In this document: in pieces, positions 6,093 through 6,313 of the stretch
Layout: the number at the start of each line of letters is the position of its first letter
Numbering within the stretch: position 1 is the first letter of the stretch
Source: Phycisphaerales bacterium
GTDB lineage: Bacteria; Planctomycetota; Phycisphaerae; SM23-33
NCBI GenBank assembly: GCA_003171235.1
Contig: PMYM01000171.1
Coordinates: 1 to 6,313, forward strand
Length of the DNA stretch: 6,313 bases
Reading direction: 5' to 3'
Program-made: the position numbers and the translations under genes
Notes under the pieces: model-generated
What the model saw: the letters and a program-made list of their open reading frames with translations, nothing else
Told to the model about the DNA's origin: nothing
The model's database searches: none

Positions 6093-6152
6093 AAATGCCA
6101 CTTAAGCCGCCTGGGATGTTCCCCCGCCGGGTAGGCATCCGAACCTTACCCT

Positions 6153-6313
6153 AGAGCACTTCACGATCGAATGTGTCTCTGTCGGCCGTAGCCGAGGACG
6201 AGCCGGGCAAGGAAGGCGAAGCAGGCGATGCGGACGCATCGTCGATGCAGCCTGACGCCGCCCGGCGACGCCGCAGGCAGGCCGCAGGGGTACAGGCGAG
6301 CGTGAAGTGCTCT
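6153..6313. mobile_element. MITE-like element with perfect 13-bp terminal inverted repeats
   Basis: AGAGCACTTCACG at 6153-6165 is the exact inverse of CGTGAAGTGCTCT at 6301-6313, and pairing resumes with TCG (6167-6169) against CGA (6297-6299) after one mismatch. The interior is GC-rich with nested hairpins near its centre: GATGC/GCATC (6227-6240) inside CAGGC/GCCTG (6222-6254). At about 160 bp it is too short for a transposase, which fits a non-autonomous element moved by a transposase in trans. TA at 6152-6153 precedes GAGCACTTCACG and a T follows its inverse at the last base, so a TA target duplication (IS630/Tc1-mariner style) is possible, but the right flank is outside the window. Alternatively it is the edge of a longer insertion sequence or a large structured intergenic repeat. 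Confidence 0.55.

Larger units (their letters stand above)
5649..6152. other. Non-coding spacer with repeats, no convincing gene
   Basis: About 500 bp downstream of the operon. Open frames on both strands exist, but their translations are Pro/Arg/Ser-rich, lack ribosome sites and match no family I know. Composition changes along it: GC-rich to about 5800, then with several A and T runs. It contains a 10-bp inverted repeat (5743-5822), three AT-armed dyads around TCGCG (5854-6092), a near-identical pair GGTGGGCATCCG (6056-6067) and GGTAGGCATCCG (6130-6141), and an 11-bp inverted pair with one mismatch at 6015-6025 and 6121-6131. This looks like worn repetitive sequence. Confidence 0.6.

Noticed and set aside
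6173..6313. Open frame through the MITE-like element (GTG start, no stop before the window end)
   Set aside because: Both strands are open here because of high GC and palindromic structure. The product (Arg/Ala/Asp-rich, RRRRRQAAG) is low-complexity and the segment is bounded by terminal repeats, so coding is unlikely.
1..6313. CRISPR array, tRNA, rRNA or phage genes
   Set aside because: No regularly spaced repeats of CRISPR size, no cloverleaf or CCA-type ends, no rRNA signature blocks and no phage structural or integrase-like products were seen on either strand.

Overview
The window is GC-rich and looks like bacterial chromosome from a Gram-negative (diderm) organism: it encodes a complete tripartite efflux pump that includes an outer-membrane channel lipoprotein. 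The phylum cannot be fixed from the sequence. The high GC, the remnant of a family PL11 rhamnogalacturonan lyase and the spacer full of small repeats would suit an environmental polysaccharide-degrading lineage such as Planctomycetota, but that is a guess. TGA ends both the regulator and the membrane-fusion gene, so the standard stop code applies.

Layout. Positions 1-524 hold debris and a control region. A short, clearly recognisable but broken piece of a PL11 lyase lies at 70-213 with an in-frame TGA. It is followed by unrecognised sequence and perhaps the C-terminal end of another lost gene (341-484). The control region comes next, with a candidate promoter (458-486) and an 18-bp near-perfect palindrome (490-507) just ahead of the first gene. 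From 531 to 5648 four genes run in one direction with gaps of 16, 49 and 28 bp: a TetR-family repressor, a NodT/OprM-type outer-membrane factor lipoprotein, an EmrA/HlyD-type membrane-fusion protein and an EmrB-type 14-helix MFS (DHA2) drug:H+ antiporter. From 5649 to 6152 there is about 500 bp of non-coding sequence with inverted repeats, T runs and three related AT-armed dyads. The last 161 bp (6153-6313) are bounded by perfect 13-bp terminal inverted repeats and resemble a small non-autonomous transposable element (MITE-like). The window ends exactly at its right end.

How it works together. EmrB would pump a hydrophobic or amphipathic compound across the inner membrane using the proton gradient. 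EmrA bridges the periplasm with a long coiled-coil hairpin, and the NodT-type channel completes the route through the outer membrane. The TetR protein most likely binds the palindrome at 490-507, which overlaps the presumed transcription start, and so represses itself and the pump until a ligand releases it. The cassette carries its own outer-membrane channel and does not need a separate TolC.

I see no previously undescribed system. The core is a well-known type of efflux operon. The points worth a second look are the operator, the hairpins at two gene junctions, the lyase remnant and the repeat element at the right edge.
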